From contig JAITVE010000158.1 in NCBI GenBank assembly GCA_031285975.1, positions 1 to 14,403 of the forward strand: DNA of 14,403 bases, in the 5' to 3' direction. The notes beneath the pieces were generated by a model. That model was not told the DNA's origin, made no database searches, and saw only the letters and a list, made by a program, of their open reading frames with translations. Below, piece after piece: positions 1-5,657 of the stretch. The position numbers and the translations under genes are program-made. Position 1 is the stretch's first letter. The number at the start of each line of letters is the position of its first letter. This stretch comes from Candidatus Adiutrix sp. Lineage in GTDB: Bacteria; Desulfobacterota; Desulfarculia; Adiutricales; Adiutricaceae.

Positions 1-1289
1 ACCAGAAAAACCCGCACATGGAAAACGTCTGGGACTACATCATCACCGCCGACCCCCTGGAGGACGCCCGCAAGGATTCCAACAACAACCTGTTGCTGGA
101 AGACACCGCCTCCTTCTCCGGCCTCATCCAGAAGGGCAAAATCACCTTCTCGGCCGACGGCGACGACCGCCACGGCGGCCTGATTAAAGACATCGAGGCC
201 CAGAACCTCGACCTGTCCAAAACCAAAATGGCCACCATGGGCGAGCCGCAGTACACGACCTCCAGCACCGTGACCATGAAAAACGCCACCGTCGGCGGCT
301 ATTTCAAGGGCTCCCCGACCATCGACCCCTTCACCGGCGAATACAAAACCAGCGCCCGCACATACACCGTGGTCTGGGGCGCGTACAACCCGGCTCTTGA
401 CCCCGGCAACGCCACCCCCCCCGTGGGCACCCCCGACCCGGACAACAAGGCCTACTGGACCGGCAATGTGGATCACGATCCGCCCACCTCGGGTTTCACC
501 TGGTTTGACGACGCGGGCAACAGCGGCATTATTCCGGTGTATGACCCCAACACCGCCGGGCCCTATGAATTCGGCTCTGGCATGACCGTGACTTTCGACC
601 AGCTCGACACCATCGGCGGCCTCAGCTTCGGCGTGCCCGGGCATGATTCCCTGACCATCACCGCCCAGAGCGAGCAAACGGCCTGGACGAACATCAACCC
701 GAACAAAGACGGCTATTTCGACTTTGACGTGGCCTTCGTGCAGTCCGCCTCCATGGCCCTGCACCCGCCGTATCCTGCCGGTATGCCCACAGTCATACAG
801 AACATCGCCATGGACATGGGGGCCAAGAACCCTAACGGCCTGAGCAACGAGTGGATTCTGGACGAAGACAGCACCACCCAGTACGCCGACGAATCGGCCA
901 CCTTCTTCAACGGCCAGGACGGCTTCCCGGCGGGCTCGCTCCAGCGGGTCTCCATCGGCGAAGACGGCGTGGTCACCGGCATCTATTCCAACGGCCGCCA
1001 TCAGCCGCTGTACCAGATTGGCCTGGTGCGCTTCATGAACCCCTGGGGCCTCTCCAAAGAGGGCGACAACCTCTTCTCCGAGACCCGCTACTCCGGCGCG
1101 GGGGCCATCAACCAGGCCGGTTACGGCGGCACGGGCACCATTCTGGCCAACTACCTCGAGCAGTCCAACGTGGACATCGCCGAGGAAATCGTGAACATGA
1201 TCGTCACCCAGCGCGGCTTCCAGGCCAACTCCACAACGGTCACCACCACCGACACCATGCTCGCCGAAGTCATTGAAATGAAACGGTAA
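1..1289 (+). CDS. flgE: Flagellar hook protein FlgE, C-terminal part (5' truncated by window edge)
   Basis: FlgE forms the flexible extracellular hook between the flagellar rod and filament. The reading frame is open through the left edge (codons from base 3), so the start lies outside the window. About 428 residues are visible. The C-terminal end carries the flagellar rod/hook family signature: a GTILANYLEQSNVD stretch, then a VNMIVTQRGFQANSTT helix and a final helix ending EMKR. This hydrophobic-heptad tail builds the inner tube of the hook. The middle part is rich in Gly, Thr, Asp and Pro, as expected for the exposed hook domains D1/D2, and is longer than in enteric FlgE, as is usual in Desulfovibrio-like bacteria. 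The gene ends at TAA and is followed by a strong terminator. Family call is very secure; other flagellar rod proteins share the tail but not this large middle region. Confidence 0.93.
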   Translation, partial: QKNPHMENVWDYIITADPLEDARKDSNNNLLLEDTASFSGLIQKGKITFSADGDDRHGGLIKDIEAQNLDLSKTKMATMGEPQYTTSSTVTMKNATVGGYFKGSPTIDPFTGEYKTSARTYTVVWGAYNPALDPGNATPPVGTPDPDNKAYWTGNVDHDPPTSGFTWFDDAGNSGIIPVYDPNTAGPYEFGSGMTVTFDQLDTIGGLSFGVPGHDSLTITAQSEQTAWTNINPNKDGYFDFDVAFVQSASMALHPPYPAGMPTVIQNIAMDMGAKNPNGLSNEWILDEDSTTQYADESATFFNGQDGFPAGSLQRVSIGEDGVVTGIYSNGRHQPLYQIGLVRFMNPWGLSKEGDNLFSETRYSGAGAINQAGYGGTGTILANYLEQSNVDIAEEIVNMIVTQRGFQANSTTVTTTDTMLAEVIEMKR

Positions 1290-1371
1290 GACGGGGGGCA
1301 CGCATAGGTAAAGCGGTAAAAGCCGCATCGGCATAGTAAAAATTCATGAGACTTCCTCCCTCATGATAAAC

Positions 1372-1406
1372 AAACCCCGAACGATCCGCCTCGTTCGGGG
1401 TTTTTT
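1372..1406 (+). terminator. Rho-independent terminator after flgE
   Basis: A perfect inverted repeat has arms AAACCCCGAACGA (1372-1384) and TCGTTCGGGGTTT (1391-1403) around a six-base loop, followed by a run of T to 1406. It closes the flagellar transcript and isolates it from the toxin-antitoxin promoter, whose -35 box begins only six bases further on. Confidence 0.95.
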
Positions 1407-1411
1407 AATGA

Positions 1412-1441
1412 TTGACTACCCCTGAAATACCAATATATAAT
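1412..1441 (+). promoter_or_regulatory. Sigma-70-like promoter of parDE
   Basis: TTGACT at 1412-1417 and TATAAT at 1436-1441 are separated by 18 bases. The -35 box matches the consensus at five of six positions and the -10 box is perfect. The promoter sits directly behind the flgE terminator and about 30 bases before the parD start codon. Confidence 0.85.
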
Positions 1442-1465
1442 ATATATCGGTATTTCATTCAGGGG
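1419..1465. promoter_or_regulatory. Nested inverted repeats, likely ParD operator
   Basis: TGAAATACC (1423-1431) is the exact reverse complement of GGTATTTCA (1449-1457). The overlapping outer arms CCCCTGAA (1419-1426) and TTCAGGGG (1458-1465) are also exact complements. The left arms lie between the -35 and -10 boxes and the right arms lie over the predicted transcription start, with an AT-only core holding the -10 box. ParD-type antitoxins bind such palindromes through their ribbon-helix-helix domain and repress their own operon, so this is the expected operator. Binding is inferred, not seen. Confidence 0.75.
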
Positions 1466-1471
1466 GCCGCC

Positions 1472-1714
1472 ATGAAAAACACTTCCGTATCGTTGGGACA
1501 TCATTACACAGAGTTTATCAATGACCAGGTGCAGGCGGGCCGCTATGGCTCCGCCAGCGAAGTTCTGCGGGCGGGCTTGCGCCTGTTGGAAGAGCGGGAA
1601 GTGAAGCTCAAAGCCTTGCAAGCCGCGCTGATCGCCGGAGAAGAATCCGGCCCGCCCGCTGATTTTGACAGCGAGGCTTTTTTGCGGCGTATGCGGGATA
1701 GCTATGCCCGGTAA
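1472..1714 (+). CDS. parD: ParD-family ribbon-helix-helix antitoxin
   Basis: This is the antitoxin of a type II toxin-antitoxin pair. It neutralises the downstream ParE-like toxin and probably represses the operon. The 80-residue length fits the family. Residues 1-45 form the ribbon-helix-helix DNA-binding part, with an N-terminal beta strand (NTSVSLG), then [25 protein letters not shown], which is the typical ParD core. Residues 50-80 are charged and likely disordered until they wrap the toxin. The start at 1472 has a GGGGG Shine-Dalgarno-like tract just upstream; earlier in-frame starts would lie inside the promoter and operator and are rejected. The 3' end overlaps parE by 11 bases, implying translational coupling. 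Confidence 0.92.
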   Translation: MKNTSVSLGHHYTEFINDQVQAGRYGSASEVLRAGLRLLEEREVKLKALQAALIAGEESGPPADFDSEAFLRRMRDSYAR

Positions 1715-2039
1715 AAAGTTGGTCTACGGAATATTGCTATCGCCGCTGGCTGAACTTGATTTGGAGGAAATCTGGCTCTACACCTTTCGCCAATGGTCTG
1801 TGGAGCAGGCGGATACGTATCACCGCAGCCTTATTTCAGCGATAGAGGGCCTGGCCGCCGGGCGCAAGGTGTGGCAAAAAACAAACGTCCGGCCTGGTTA
1901 TTGGAAATACCGGGTTGGCAGGCATATCATTTTTTTTCACAATAACGGTGGTTTTCTTAATGTTATCCGTATCCTGCACGAAAGCATGGATGTGGAGCAG
2001 CATCTTGATGTGGGTATGGCCTTTGATGCTGAAGAATAG
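1704..2039 (+). CDS. parE: ParE/RelE-family toxin
   Basis: This is the toxin partner of the ParD-like protein. Classical ParE proteins poison DNA gyrase, while other members of the ParE/RelE fold cleave mRNA, so the exact target is not settled here. The 111-residue protein shows the family pattern: [13 protein letters not shown] near residues 12-24, a [13 protein letters not shown] helix (31-43), [16 protein letters not shown] (63-78), and the C-terminal [15 protein letters not shown] (87-101). The ATG at 1704 is preferred because it lies inside the end of parD, the usual coupled arrangement; a longer open frame starting at 1665 would add residues unlike the family. The pair is less GC-rich than its neighbours, consistent with horizontal acquisition. 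No terminator is obvious before the convergent gene. Confidence 0.92.
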   Translation: MPGKKLVYGILLSPLAELDLEEIWLYTFRQWSVEQADTYHRSLISAIEGLAAGRKVWQKTNVRPGYWKYRVGRHIIFFHNNGGFLNVIRILHESMDVEQHLDVGMAFDAEE

Positions 2040-2099
2040 AAGGTGTGCGCGAAGCCACGCTAGTTTTCTCCTGGGGCCGCAACAAGCCCTGCCATCCCC

Positions 2100-2654
2100 T
2101 TAATCCTCCAAAACCCCCTCCGATTCCAGCGTGGGAACGCTCCACTCGGCTTCGGTGTAGGAAGGCTTTTTGTGGAGGTAATCCACGCGGGTGATGATGT
2201 AGCCGTCGTAGTTGTAATTTATCAGGTGCTCAAGGTAGATGGTGATGTCGGAAGCTCTGAAGGGCGGCTGGAACCCGCCGTCGTAAAATTTTATTTCCCG
2301 GCCCGGGCGGCGCGAGTCCAGCCGGTAATGCCAGCGGCGGCCCGGTTCGGCCTTGTGCCGGGGCGTGGTGGTGATGATAACCTTCACCTCGCTCAAATCA
2401 ACGGGCTGGGCCAGGTCTGCCTCCTCTTCGTCGGGCAGGTACCAGTCGATGGTCAGCCCGGCGGCCACATCCTCCGGGTCGCCGATAAGCGCGCCGCTCA
2501 TGTGCACTTCGTCACCCCGCGCCCGGCCGATGTTGAGGAAGGGGAGCTGCTCCTCTTCGGTCAGCTCTTCCGGCTCGGGTTCGATTTCCTGTTGTCCGGC
2601 GGTGAGGATAAGCTCCCTGGGAGCGGCCACAATAAGCGCGATTTGAATGGACAT
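2100..2654 (-). CDS. Hypothetical acidic protein, 184 residues
   Basis: I do not recognise this protein. The start at 2654 is chosen because an AGGGA Shine-Dalgarno sequence lies eight bases upstream. The frame is open further upstream but without a matching ribosome site. There is no signal peptide and no membrane segment; the N-terminus (MSIQIALIVAAPRELIL) is only mildly hydrophobic. Residues 23-36 are a very acidic patch (EIEPEPEELTEEEQ), and a second acidic stretch DEEEAD lies near 75-80. The middle has a strand-like KVIITTTP, then basic RRWHYRLDSRRPGREIKFYDGG. The C-terminal third is aromatic-rich (YLEHLINYNYDGYIITRVDYLHKKP). It looks like a folded cytoplasmic protein of mixed strands and helices. 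It converges on parE and diverges from the zinc-ribbon gene. Confidence 0.75.
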   Translation of the reverse strand: MSIQIALIVAAPRELILTAGQQEIEPEPEELTEEEQLPFLNIGRARGDEVHMSGALIGDPEDVAAGLTIDWYLPDEEEADLAQPVDLSEVKVIITTTPRHKAEPGRRWHYRLDSRRPGREIKFYDGGFQPPFRASDITIYLEHLINYNYDGYIITRVDYLHKKPSYTEAEWSVPTLESEGVLED

Positions 2655-2808
2655 GTCGGGTTCCCTGAATGTATGTAAAATTCCCGCTCCGCAAACGCGG
2701 GCGCGGGGGGGCTTGCTATGTTTTCCCGTCGGGATTATAATAAACAATTAAGCTGCGAGACGCAACGTAAGGTCGCGGCCCAATCCATTATACCCGGCGG
2801 AACGGCCT

Positions 2809-3138
2809 ATGTCACCTGTTTACTGCTATTGCCATGCTTCTGAAGAACTTGCCGGCTCCTGCCCGGCCGGGCCGGAGTTCGAGTGGGAGCAGGTCGCGGG
2901 CGACCTGCCCCTCTCCCGCTGCCCCCACTGCGGGGGGCCCGTGGAGCGGATGCTTTCAGCCAGTTCCATCCGCACGCGAAAATTCAACTGCGAACTGCGC
3001 GACCTGGGTTTCACCAAGCTGGTGCGCGTGGACGACGGCCTCTTTGAAAACGTCACCCGCCGCCACGGCGACGAAAAATACGTAGACCGCCGCCGCCCGG
3101 AAACCTTTCCCGACCTGAAAAAAACCGTCGCGGATTGA
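2809..3138 (+). CDS. FmdB-like zinc-ribbon protein
   Basis: A 109-residue protein whose first half resembles the FmdB-type zinc ribbon: an N-terminal PVYCYC segment, a short loop with further Cys residues, then RCPHCGGPVERMLSAS (37-52), the family's second zinc knuckle and following helix. Visible candidate metal ligands are Cys6, Cys8, His9, Cys18, Cys38 and Cys41. The first knuckle is not the normal CxxC, so zinc binding may be altered. The second half (NCELRDLGFTKLVRVDDGLFENVTRRHGDE and onward) is charged and not part of the standard ribbon. A weak GGCGGA ribosome site precedes the ATG. It leads a tight same-strand group with the DUF3842 and CooT genes, which suggests a metal-related role. 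Family match moderate; function unknown. Confidence 0.75.
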   Translation: MSPVYCYCHASEELAGSCPAGPEFEWEQVAGDLPLSRCPHCGGPVERMLSASSIRTRKFNCELRDLGFTKLVRVDDGLFENVTRRHGDEKYVDRRRPETFPDLKKTVAD

Positions 3139-3160
3139 CACGCTCGACCGAAAGGCCAGA

Positions 3161-3652
3161 ATGTCTGACAATACATGCAACGAAACCGCCCCCGCCAGCC
3201 ATCTCTCCGGCCACACGCCCCGGCGGCGGCCGGTCGTAGCGGTGATTGACGGCCAGGGGGGCGGCTTTGGCTCGGTCATCATCAAAGAACTGCGCCTCAC
3301 CTTCGGCGACGCGCTGGAGATTTGGGCCCTGGGCACCAACTCCTCGGCCACGGCGGCCATGATGAAAGCCAAAGCCAACCGGGGGGCCACCGGCGAAAAC
3401 GCCGTGCGGGTCTGTCTGCCGAAGGTGGATGTGGTGCTGGGCCCCATTGCCGTCACCTGGGCCAACGCCATGATGGGGGAAATCACCCCCGGCCTGGCCG
3501 AGGCCGTCACCAGTTCTGCGGCCCCGAAAATCCTGATACCGTTGGCCCAGGAGGGCGTGACCCTGGCCGGTTTCGTCCCCGAGCCCCTGCCCCACCTGGT
3601 CTCGGAGGCCATCCGCCACCTGGCCCTTTTGGCCTGTAGCCCTGAACATTAG
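3161..3652 (+). CDS. DUF3842 family protein
   Basis: A 163-residue protein with a clear DUF3842 core. Residues 25-37 read VVAVIDGQGGGFG, a glycine-rich nucleotide-binding-like turn after a first strand. This is followed by EIWALGTNSSATAAMMKAKANRGATGENA (53-81), KVDVVLGPIAV (88-98), MMGEITPGLAEAV (104-116) and KILIPL (123-128), all recognisable blocks of the family. The fold is probably Rossmann-like; no biochemical function is established to my knowledge. About 24 N-terminal residues precede the usual family start. The ATG at 3161 is kept because AAAGG lies just upstream and no better start is present. The gene lies between the zinc-ribbon and CooT genes with gaps of 22 and 16 bases, so the three are probably cotranscribed. 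Confidence 0.85.
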   Translation: MSDNTCNETAPASHLSGHTPRRRPVVAVIDGQGGGFGSVIIKELRLTFGDALEIWALGTNSSATAAMMKAKANRGATGENAVRVCLPKVDVVLGPIAVTWANAMMGEITPGLAEAVTSSAAPKILIPLAQEGVTLAGFVPEPLPHLVSEAIRHLALLACSPEH

Positions 3653-3668
3653 AGAAACGGAGCGTCCC

Positions 3669-3872
3669 ATGTGTGAAGCCAACGCCTATTTCGCGGAGCC
3701 CGGCGAAGACCGGGAAACCCTGATTATGCAGGCCGTGGATCAGGTCATCCCCGACGGCCCGGAGTCCTGGCGGCTCATCAGCATCTTCGGCGAGCAGAAA
3801 GTGGTCAGCGGCCACATCAAAGCCATGCAACTTGTGGAGCACCGCATCGTCTTTGAAAGCAAGGCCGGCTAG
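3669..3872 (+). CDS. CooT-family small nickel-binding protein
   Basis: A 67-residue protein matching the CooT family: MCEANAYF at the start, VDQVIPDGPESWRLISIFGEQKVVSGHIKAMQLVEHRIVFE through the body. CooT was described in the coo operon of Rhodospirillum rubrum, where it supports nickel delivery to CO dehydrogenase, and homologues bind nickel through the cysteine right after the start Met; that Cys2 is present here. An ACGGAG ribosome site precedes the ATG. No CO dehydrogenase, hydrogenase or other nickel enzyme gene is in this window, so the client is unknown. The gene ends two bases before the GTG start of nth. Confidence 0.88.
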   Translation: MCEANAYFAEPGEDRETLIMQAVDQVIPDGPESWRLISIFGEQKVVSGHIKAMQLVEHRIVFESKAG

Positions 3873-3874
3873 CC

Positions 3875-4534
3875 GTGGCCGCCGCGGGCCGCCGGGCAGC
3901 CAAGCCCACGAAAGCTTTTGTTCAAAAAGTGCTGAACTTTTTCGACGAGTATTATCCCGAGGCCCGTTGCAGCCTGGACTTTGCCGACCCTTTCCAACTG
4001 CTGGCGGCCACCATCCTGTCCGCCCAGTGCACCGATTTGCGGGTCAACCAGACCACCCCGGCCCTCTTCGCCGCCTATCCCGCTCCCGAAGCCCTGGCCG
4101 CCGCCCCGCTGGAGGACGTGGAAGCCCTCATCAAGCCCTGCGGCTTTTACCACAATAAAGCCAAGAGCCTCATCGGCATGAGCCGGGCGATGACCTCCGC
4201 CCACGGGGGGCAGGTGCCGCAAACGCTGGAGGAACTGGTCAAACTGCCGGGAGTCGGCCGCAAAACGGCCAATGTGGTGCTGGGCAACGCCTTCGGCATA
4301 CCGGGCCTGACCGTGGACACCCACCTGGGCCGGGTCAGCCGCCGCCTGGGCCTCAGCCAGAATACAGATCCGGAGCGGGTGGAGTCCGACCTGGCCGTGG
4401 TCATCCCCCAGGCCAAGTGGACGCTTTTTTCGCATCAGGCCATCGCCCACGGCCGAGCCCTCTGCCAGTCCCGCCGCCCCCGCTGCGAAGCCTGCCCCTT
4501 CGCCGCCTGCCCGCGCCTGGGGCTGGACGGCTGA
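3875..4534 (+). CDS. nth: Endonuclease III (base-excision repair DNA glycosylase/AP lyase)
   Basis: Nth removes oxidised pyrimidines and cuts the abasic site by beta-elimination. The 219-residue length is normal. Visible are the helix-hairpin-helix LPGVGRKTA (124-132) with the catalytic Lys130, the catalytic Asp148 in VDTHLGRVS, and QLLAATILSAQCTD near 41-54. The C-terminal iron-sulfur cluster ligands are Cys197, Cys204, Cys207 and Cys212. Their spacing is C-X6-C-X2-C-X4-C, one residue shorter in the last gap than the common X5. Lys130 separates this from MutY, which lacks it. The GTG start at 3875 follows the cooT stop by two bases, with an AAGG about ten bases upstream inside cooT, implying coupled translation. 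The extra N-terminal basic residues are plausible for a DNA-binding protein. Confidence 0.95.
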   Translation: MAAAGRRAAKPTKAFVQKVLNFFDEYYPEARCSLDFADPFQLLAATILSAQCTDLRVNQTTPALFAAYPAPEALAAAPLEDVEALIKPCGFYHNKAKSLIGMSRAMTSAHGGQVPQTLEELVKLPGVGRKTANVVLGNAFGIPGLTVDTHLGRVSRRLGLSQNTDPERVESDLAVVIPQAKWTLFSHQAIAHGRALCQSRRPRCEACPFAACPRLGLDG

Positions 4535-4541
4535 ATTTTCC

Positions 4542-4570
4542 TTGCCAAAAATCAGTTTTCGGGTTATTAT
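4542..4570 (+). promoter_or_regulatory. Sigma-70-like promoter of the FNT channel gene
   Basis: TTGCCA (4542-4547) and TATTAT (4565-4570) each match the consensus at five of six positions and are separated by 17 bases. The predicted start, near 4577, lies about 180 bases before the channel start codon. The promoter begins just behind the nth stop, so the channel gene is transcribed independently of the metal cluster. Confidence 0.75.
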
Positions 4571-4591
4571 GAAACATTCCTAAAATTTAGA

Positions 4592-4637
4592 AGCCATAGA
4601 GTTGCGCGGTGAATTGTATTCGCTTCATTCTATGGCT
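4592..4637 (+). promoter_or_regulatory. Hairpin in the FNT channel leader
   Basis: AGCCATAGA (4592-4600) and TCTATGGCT (4629-4637) form a perfect nine-base stem around a 28-base loop. It lies about 15 bases after the predicted transcription start, so it would sit at the 5' end of the mRNA. I do not recognise a known riboswitch class here. Confidence 0.55.
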
Positions 4638-4721
4638 GGTATTCGTCGTGCCTCCCTTGAGATTTCATGCGGCTTGTGTAATGTGCCCCCTGAGGCCATT
4701 CCGGCTCTTCATCAATACGTT

Positions 4722-4739
4722 TTGCTGAGCAATCAGCAG
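4722..4739 (+). promoter_or_regulatory. GNRA-tetraloop hairpin just before the FNT channel ribosome site
   Basis: TGCTGA (4723-4728) and TCAGCA (4733-4738) pair perfectly around the tetraloop GCAA, a GNRA loop, with one more T-G pair outside. The stem ends four bases before the GGGAAAGG ribosome-binding tract (4743-4750). A stable hairpin this close could influence translation or mRNA stability. Confidence 0.55.
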
Positions 4740-4757
4740 CCAGGGAAAGGACAACCG

Positions 4758-5591
4758 ATGGAACAGAAAGTGTTGAAACCGGCGGAAATTGTAGAGTACA
4801 CGATTCAGGCGGGCATTGGCAAAGTGGCCGGCAGTTTCCAAAAATTGTTTATTCTCGGCATCATGGCCGGGGTGTTTATCGCCTTTGCCTCGGAAGGCTC
4901 GAACATGGCGGCCTTCAACCTCTTCGCGGTGCCGGAGAGTTACGGCCTGGGCAAGGCGCTGGCGGGCTCGATTTTCGGCACGGGCCTGATGCTGGTGGTG
5001 CTGGCGGGCGGGGAGCTGTTCACGGGCAACACGATGATACTGGCGGCGGTGTGCGAGAAAAAAGTGACGGTGGCCGGCATGTTGCGCAACTGGGTGATTG
5101 TCTACATCGGCAACTTCGTCGGCTCGGTTTTCATCGCCTACATGATGGCCGAGTCCGGCCTGTTCACCAGCGGGGCCTCCATGCTCGGGGCGGTGACCCT
5201 GAAAATAGCGGTGTATAAGGTCGGCCTGCCGTTTATGAGCGCGTTTTTCCTGGGCATCATGTGTAACTGGCTGGTCTGCCTGGCCGTGTGGCTGTCTTAC
5301 GGCGCGGAACACATGATAGGGAAAATTTTCGGCATCTTCTTCCCCATCTGGCTGTTCATCACCTCTGGCTTCGAGCACTGCGTGGCGAATATGTATTACA
5401 TTCCGGCGGGCCTTTTAATCAAAGGCAACGAAGCCTACGCCTCGCTTTCCGGCCTGTCGGCGGAGGCCATCGCCTCGCTGACCTGGGGCAGCTTTTTCAT
5501 CAATAACCTTATCCCCGTGACGCTGGGCAACATCGTCGGCGGCGGCGTCTTCGTCGGCATGGCCTATTGGTACTCATACAAGAAATGCTAG
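4758..5591 (+). CDS. Formate/nitrite transporter (FNT) family channel, FocA-like
   Basis: FNT proteins are pentameric inner-membrane channels that pass formate, nitrite or related small anions. The 277-residue protein shows six hydrophobic segments and the family signatures: AGGELFTGNT (83-92), FLGIMCNWLVCLAVW (164-178), and GFEHCVANMY (204-213) with the conserved central His207 of the pore. The start at 4758 is chosen because GGGAAAGG lies seven bases upstream and MEQKVLKPAEIVEYT matches the family N-terminus; the frame is open for another 52 codons upstream but that stretch is unlike any FNT protein. Formate is the more likely substrate in an anaerobe of this kind, but nitrite or hydrosulfide cannot be excluded from the sequence. 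No pyruvate formate-lyase or formate dehydrogenase gene adjoins it. Confidence 0.93.
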   Translation: MEQKVLKPAEIVEYTIQAGIGKVAGSFQKLFILGIMAGVFIAFASEGSNMAAFNLFAVPESYGLGKALAGSIFGTGLMLVVLAGGELFTGNTMILAAVCEKKVTVAGMLRNWVIVYIGNFVGSVFIAYMMAESGLFTSGASMLGAVTLKIAVYKVGLPFMSAFFLGIMCNWLVCLAVWLSYGAEHMIGKIFGIFFPIWLFITSGFEHCVANMYYIPAGLLIKGNEAYASLSGLSAEAIASLTWGSFFINNLIPVTLGNIVGGGVFVGMAYWYSYKKC

Positions 5592-5612
5592 CCCTTTGTT
5601 TTCAGCGGCTAC

Positions 5613-5648
5613 AAAACGAGAGCGCCCCACCGGGCGCTTTCGTTTTTT
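5613..5648. terminator. Bidirectional terminator between two convergent genes
   Basis: A 15-base stem (5613-5627 with 5632-5646, one G-T pair) surrounds the loop CACC. It has an A-run on its left and a T-run on its right, so it can end transcription of the FNT channel gene from the left and of the membrane-protein gene from the right. Confidence 0.9.
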
Positions 5649-5657
5649 GGGGATATT

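Noticed and set aside
1344..1366. Small hairpin TCATGAG/CTCATGA with a CCTCC-containing loop after flgE
   Set aside because: The stem is only seven bases with no T-run. It precedes a far stronger terminator and has no supportable separate role.
1665..1703. Longer ParE start 13 codons upstream of 1704
   Set aside because: The added residues are out-of-frame parD sequence unlike the ParE family, and the ATG at 1704 gives the usual short overlap.
4542..4555. FNR/CRP-like half-sites TTGCC-AAAA-ATCAG near the FNT promoter
   Set aside because: Only seven of ten consensus positions match, and its centre lies near -28, not the -41.5 expected for an activator site.
4602..4757. N-terminal extension of the FNT channel by 52 codons
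   Set aside because: The frame is open by chance; the extension does not resemble FNT proteins, contains the leader hairpins, and the ATG at 4758 has a strong ribosome site.
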